From Lachnospiraceae bacterium (lineage in GTDB: Bacteria; Bacillota; Clostridia; Lachnospirales; Lachnospiraceae): 53,473 nucleotides of DNA. Every line of letters begins with the position of its first letter. The stretch's first letter is position 1. Location of the stretch: NCBI GenBank assembly GCA_017622795.1, contig JAGAQI010000014.1, positions 1 to 53,473 on the forward strand, written 5' to 3'. The notes under the pieces were generated by a model. That model saw only the letters and a list, made by a program, of their open reading frames with translations, had not been told where the DNA came from and did not search any database. The translations under genes and the position numbers were made by a program. Below, in pieces: positions 51,281 to 53,473 of this stretch.

Positions 51281-53080
51281 TTACGCTTCTTTTTTCACAA
51301 TTTTATACTTAGCAGAATATTCACGGTAGAGTTTGTCAAATTCGCCCTCTTCCTTTAAATGATGCTTATATTCATGAATGTCTAAGTCTTCGTGTTCAAC
51401 CATCTCAATAATACAGCTTGCCACGTTGGAGCAGTGGTCAGATACACGCTCTAAGTTGGTAAGAATATCAGAAAGGACAAAACCATGCTCCATAGTACAT
51501 TCTTCTTTTTGGAGACGTTTGATGTGACGCACGCGGATTTGTTCCTTTAAATCGTCCACAACCTGCTCTAAAGGTTCTACCGTGTAAGCTTTCTTTTCAT
51601 CCTGAGAAATAAAGGCCTCTTCGGTTATTTGCATAATCTCGTTGATAGCATTATACATTACACTAAGTTCATCCACTGCCTTTTCAGAGAACTGTAAGCC
51701 CTTGTCCTTTATTTCATCTGCCGAATCTACAATGTTTACCGCATGGTCAGAAATACGCTCAAAGTCACCAATCATATAGAGAAGTTTTGTAACTTCCTGA
51801 CTGTCGATTTCTGTCATACTTCTGGCAGAAAGCTTCATCAAATAAGAACCAAGAACATCTTCGTAAACATCCACCTTGTCTTCCGCGTCATGCACTTCCT
51901 GCGCAACTTTATCATCATAGGTATTCAGCAAGGTAATGGACTGCTGGATTGCCTTGGAAGAAAGCTTTGCCATCTGGTCGGCCACTTCATAACAACGCTC
52001 GATTGCAACAGAAGGGGTTTCCAATAAACGTTCATCTAACATATCGGTATAGCTGTCGCCCTTGGTATCGGTACCCTTGATGGTAGCCATAGCAAGTTTT
52101 TCCAATAAATTGGACACAGGCATAAGTAAAGCAACAGAGAAAATCTTAAAAATAGTATGAACCGCTGCAATGCCCCACATGTCGATAACTGTGCCCTCTG
52201 CCCAGGCAAATAATCCAAATACACCGGTACTGGTTAAAATCCAGCCAATAAGATAATATGCACCCATCCACAGTGCTACACCAATAATATTAAAATACAA
52301 ATGCACTAACGCTGCTCTCTTACCATTCTTATTGGCACTGATGGAGGAAAGCATTGCCGTTACACAGGTACCGATATTCTGACCCATAACGATTGGCATT
52401 GCTGCCGCATAAGAAATAGCTCCGGTAGTAGATAACGCCTGTAAAATACCAACAGAAGCAGAAGAAGACTGCACTACAGCAGTAAGCACTGTACCTGCTA
52501 AAATGCCAAGAATCGGATTCTTAAACAACAACAGAATCTGCTGGAATTCCGCACTTTCTTTTAAACCGCTTACCGCACCGGACATTAAGTCCATACCTAC
52601 CATCAGCACTGCAAAGCCCATAAGAATTGCACCGAAGTCTTTCTTCTTTTCTCTCTTAGCAAACATAATCAGGCAAATACCGATTAATGCTAAGATAGGC
52701 ATCCATGCATCCGGCTTTAACCACTTTAACCATTCGGTTGCTTCTGCAGCGCTGCCACCAATACCATTTAACGCCGTTAACCAGGCTGTTACCGCCGTAC
52801 CTACGTTGGCACCCATAATAACTCCGATTGCCTGGGACAGCAACATGGTTCCGGAGTTTACGAAACCTACTACCATTACGGTTGTTGCGGAAGAAGACTG
52901 AATTACCGCCGTTACACCAAGGCCAAGTAAAAATCCTTTCCACTTACTGGAGGTTAAATTACCAAGAATAGTTTTTAACTTTCTGCCCGCACTCTTTTTC
53001 AGGGCATCGCCCATGACATCCATACCGTAAAGGAATAATGCCAGGCCGCAAATTAGGGTTAACACATCAAATAAGTCCAT
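51281..53080 (-). CDS. Na/Pi symporter family protein with PhoU-like domain
   Basis: This 599-residue protein has an N-terminal membrane domain (about 1-330) with the paired NaPi-cotransporter motifs VIQSSSATTVM near residue 60 and VVQSSSASVGIL near 202, and a C-terminal PhoU-like helical domain (about 350-560). Family members carry inorganic phosphate with sodium (NptA type) or phosphate-like anions. The ribosome site before the ATG at 53080 reads AGGAG followed by ACTACAA. A promoter lies at 53167-53195. Confidence 0.94.
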   Translation of the reverse strand: MDLFDVLTLICGLALFLYGMDVMGDALKKSAGRKLKTILGNLTSSKWKGFLLGLGVTAVIQSSSATTVMVVGFVNSGTMLLSQAIGVIMGANVGTAVTAWLTALNGIGGSAAEATEWLKWLKPDAWMPILALIGICLIMFAKREKKKDFGAILMGFAVLMVGMDLMSGAVSGLKESAEFQQILLLFKNPILGILAGTVLTAVVQSSSASVGILQALSTTGAISYAAAMPIVMGQNIGTCVTAMLSSISANKNGKRAALVHLYFNIIGVALWMGAYYLIGWILTSTGVFGLFAWAEGTVIDMWGIAAVHTIFKIFSVALLMPVSNLLEKLAMATIKGTDTKGDSYTDMLDERLLETPSVAIERCYEVADQMAKLSSKAIQQSITLLNTYDDKVAQEVHDAEDKVDVYEDVLGSYLMKLSARSMTEIDSQEVTKLLYMIGDFERISDHAVNIVDSADEIKDKGLQFSEKAVDELSVMYNAINEIMQITEEAFISQDEKKAYTVEPLEQVVDDLKEQIRVRHIKRLQKEECTMEHGFVLSDILTNLERVSDHCSNVASCIIEMVEHEDLDIHEYKHHLKEEGEFDKLYREYSAKYKIVKKEA

Positions 53081-53166
53081 TTGTAGTCTCCTGTCTCTTT
53101 CGTTGTTTTACACTTGTGTTACTTTAAAATTACATCAAAATTACTTCCATTTTACAATACAGATAT

Positions 53167-53195
53167 AGTATACAACAAAAGTTCACAATATACAA
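53167..53195 (-). promoter_or_regulatory. Promoter of the Na/Pi symporter gene
   Basis: On the minus strand TTGTAT (53190-53195), 17 bases, TATACT (53167-53172). Confidence 0.7.
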
Positions 53196-53240
53196 AGGGA
53201 TTTTTCCAGAAAAAGAAGATTTTACATAGATTTTACTTTT

Positions 53241-53300
53241 AGGCGGGTTCAAATCTGCATGGCGACAACCAGATGTTGAATAAGTTCAAATCTGGAGTCT
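53241..53300. repeat. Partial copies of the tRNA-Cys 3' end in alternating orientation
   Basis: AGTTCAAATCTGG (53283-53295) is an exact inverted copy of 13 bases of the tRNA-Cys T-arm. GGCGACAACCAGAT (53261-53274) is an exact copy of 14 bases of the tRNA 3' end in the tRNA's own orientation. GTTCAAATCTG (53247-53257) is a second inverted copy. They lie beyond the tRNA terminator. Confidence 0.8.
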
Positions 53301-53307
53301 TCTAAGT

Positions 53308-53353
53308 AAACGAAAAAGACTGCACACATTTGAGTATGCAGTCTTTTTCGTTT
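53308..53353 (-). terminator. Terminator of the tRNA-Cys unit
   Basis: AAACGAAAAAGACTGCA (53308-53324) is perfectly complementary to TGCAGTCTTTTTCGTTT (53337-53353) around a 12-base loop. In the minus direction it follows the tRNA by one base and ends in a T-run inside the stem. Confidence 0.88.
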
Positions 53354-53354
53354 A

Positions 53355-53425
53355 AGGCGACAACCAGATTTGAACTGGTGATGACGGTGTTGCAGACCGG
53401 AGCCTTACCACTTGGCTATGTCGCC
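53355..53425 (-). tRNA. tRNA-Cys (anticodon GCA)
   Basis: The cloverleaf is complete: acceptor GGCGACA with TGTCGCC, D-arm with GCCAAGTGGTAAGGC, anticodon arm CGGT-CTGCAAC-ACCG and T-arm CCAG-TTCAAAT-CTGG. The discriminator is U, as expected for cysteine. The CCA end is not encoded. It is probably cotranscribed with the partial tRNA upstream. Confidence 0.94.
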
Positions 53426-53447
53426 ATATTTAATTTTGTAAAGCAAG

Positions 53448-53473
53448 CTCCCCGAGTTGGGCTCGAACCAACA
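53448..53473 (-). tRNA. 3' part of a tRNA cut by the window edge
   Basis: A T-arm (GTTGG-TTCGAGC-CCAAC), an acceptor 3' strand TCGGGGA and discriminator G are present, without encoded CCA. The anticodon lies outside the window, so identity is unknown; the acceptor would begin TCCCCGA, which is compatible with tRNA-Asn among others. Confidence 0.7.

Noticed and set aside
53221-53353. A degenerate second tRNA gene on the plus strand
   Set aside because: T-arm-like bases occur, but no acceptor stem, D-arm or anticodon arm can be built; partial copies of tRNA-Cys explain them better.

Overview
The window is a chromosomal segment of a low-to-mid GC Gram-positive anaerobe, most likely a Lachnospiraceae (Clostridia). 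The evidence is the large SRP RNA with an Alu domain, a preQ1-I riboswitch on queT, a SAM riboswitch on metK, strong AGGAGG ribosome sites, consensus sigma-A promoters with 17-nt spacers, an oxygen-independent nrdG-type radical enzyme, LytTR/GHKL signalling, BspA-type surface leucine-rich repeats and tRNAs without encoded CCA. No phage, insertion sequence, plasmid or CRISPR signal was found. The species is not identifiable from what I can see.

Layout. 1-800: a DUF4160/DUF2442 gene pair. 905-1310: a very long inverted repeat. 1278-5250: sugar isomerase, tRNA-Gln, and a Gfo/Idh oxidoreductase plus TIM-barrel sugar isomerase operon divergent from an AraC regulator. 6186-9805: a frameshifted gene, deoB, a PAP2 phosphatase and a GT2 glycosyltransferase. 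9816-18444: an anchored protein with a degenerate C39-like end, a YwmB-like protein, preQ1 riboswitch plus queT, and a 1462-residue LRR surface protein. 18635-22306: LytTR regulator, two partial GHKL kinases and an AlaX-type editing protein. 22311-29160: a giant shared hairpin, asnS, and a histidine kinase/response regulator/GGDEF-EAL operon. 29272-33864: SAM riboswitch, metK, HD-GYP, murA, aroK. 33938-39175: an uncharacterised operon of a cyclic-nucleotide-like sensor, a lone ABC ATPase and a TPR/P-loop protein. 39181-42571: tadA, GNAT, rsmA, tatD and SRP RNA. 42574-47323: cytoplasmic pectinesterase plus esterase, nrdG-like activase and an ABC-F protein. 47381-53473: AI-2E-type membrane protein, repeat-rich lipoprotein, cytidylate-kinase-like protein, VanZ, Na/Pi symporter, tRNA-Cys and a partial tRNA.

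Functional themes. Housekeeping translation and RNA modification dominate (asnS, AlaX, tadA, rsmA, SRP RNA, queT, tRNAs, ABC-F). Cyclic di-GMP turnover is represented by a GGDEF-EAL protein and an HD-GYP protein. Carbohydrate use is represented by the isomerases, the oxidoreductase and the pectin esterase pair.

Three things stand out. First, at four loci the DNA just beyond a minus-strand gene terminator carries an inverted copy of that gene's own 3' end (DUF2442, the isomerase, asnS and tRNA-Cys), giving inverted repeats of about 65 to 405 bp. Second, the LytTR operon appears to encode one AgrC-type kinase divided over two proteins: one has the ATPase domain but lacks the phospho-accepting histidine, and the other has the sensor and histidine but no ATPase domain. 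Third, the operon at 34288-39108 joins a CRP-like sensor domain, a permease-less ABC ATPase and a TPR/P-loop protein and matches no system I recognise. All alignments were made by eye.
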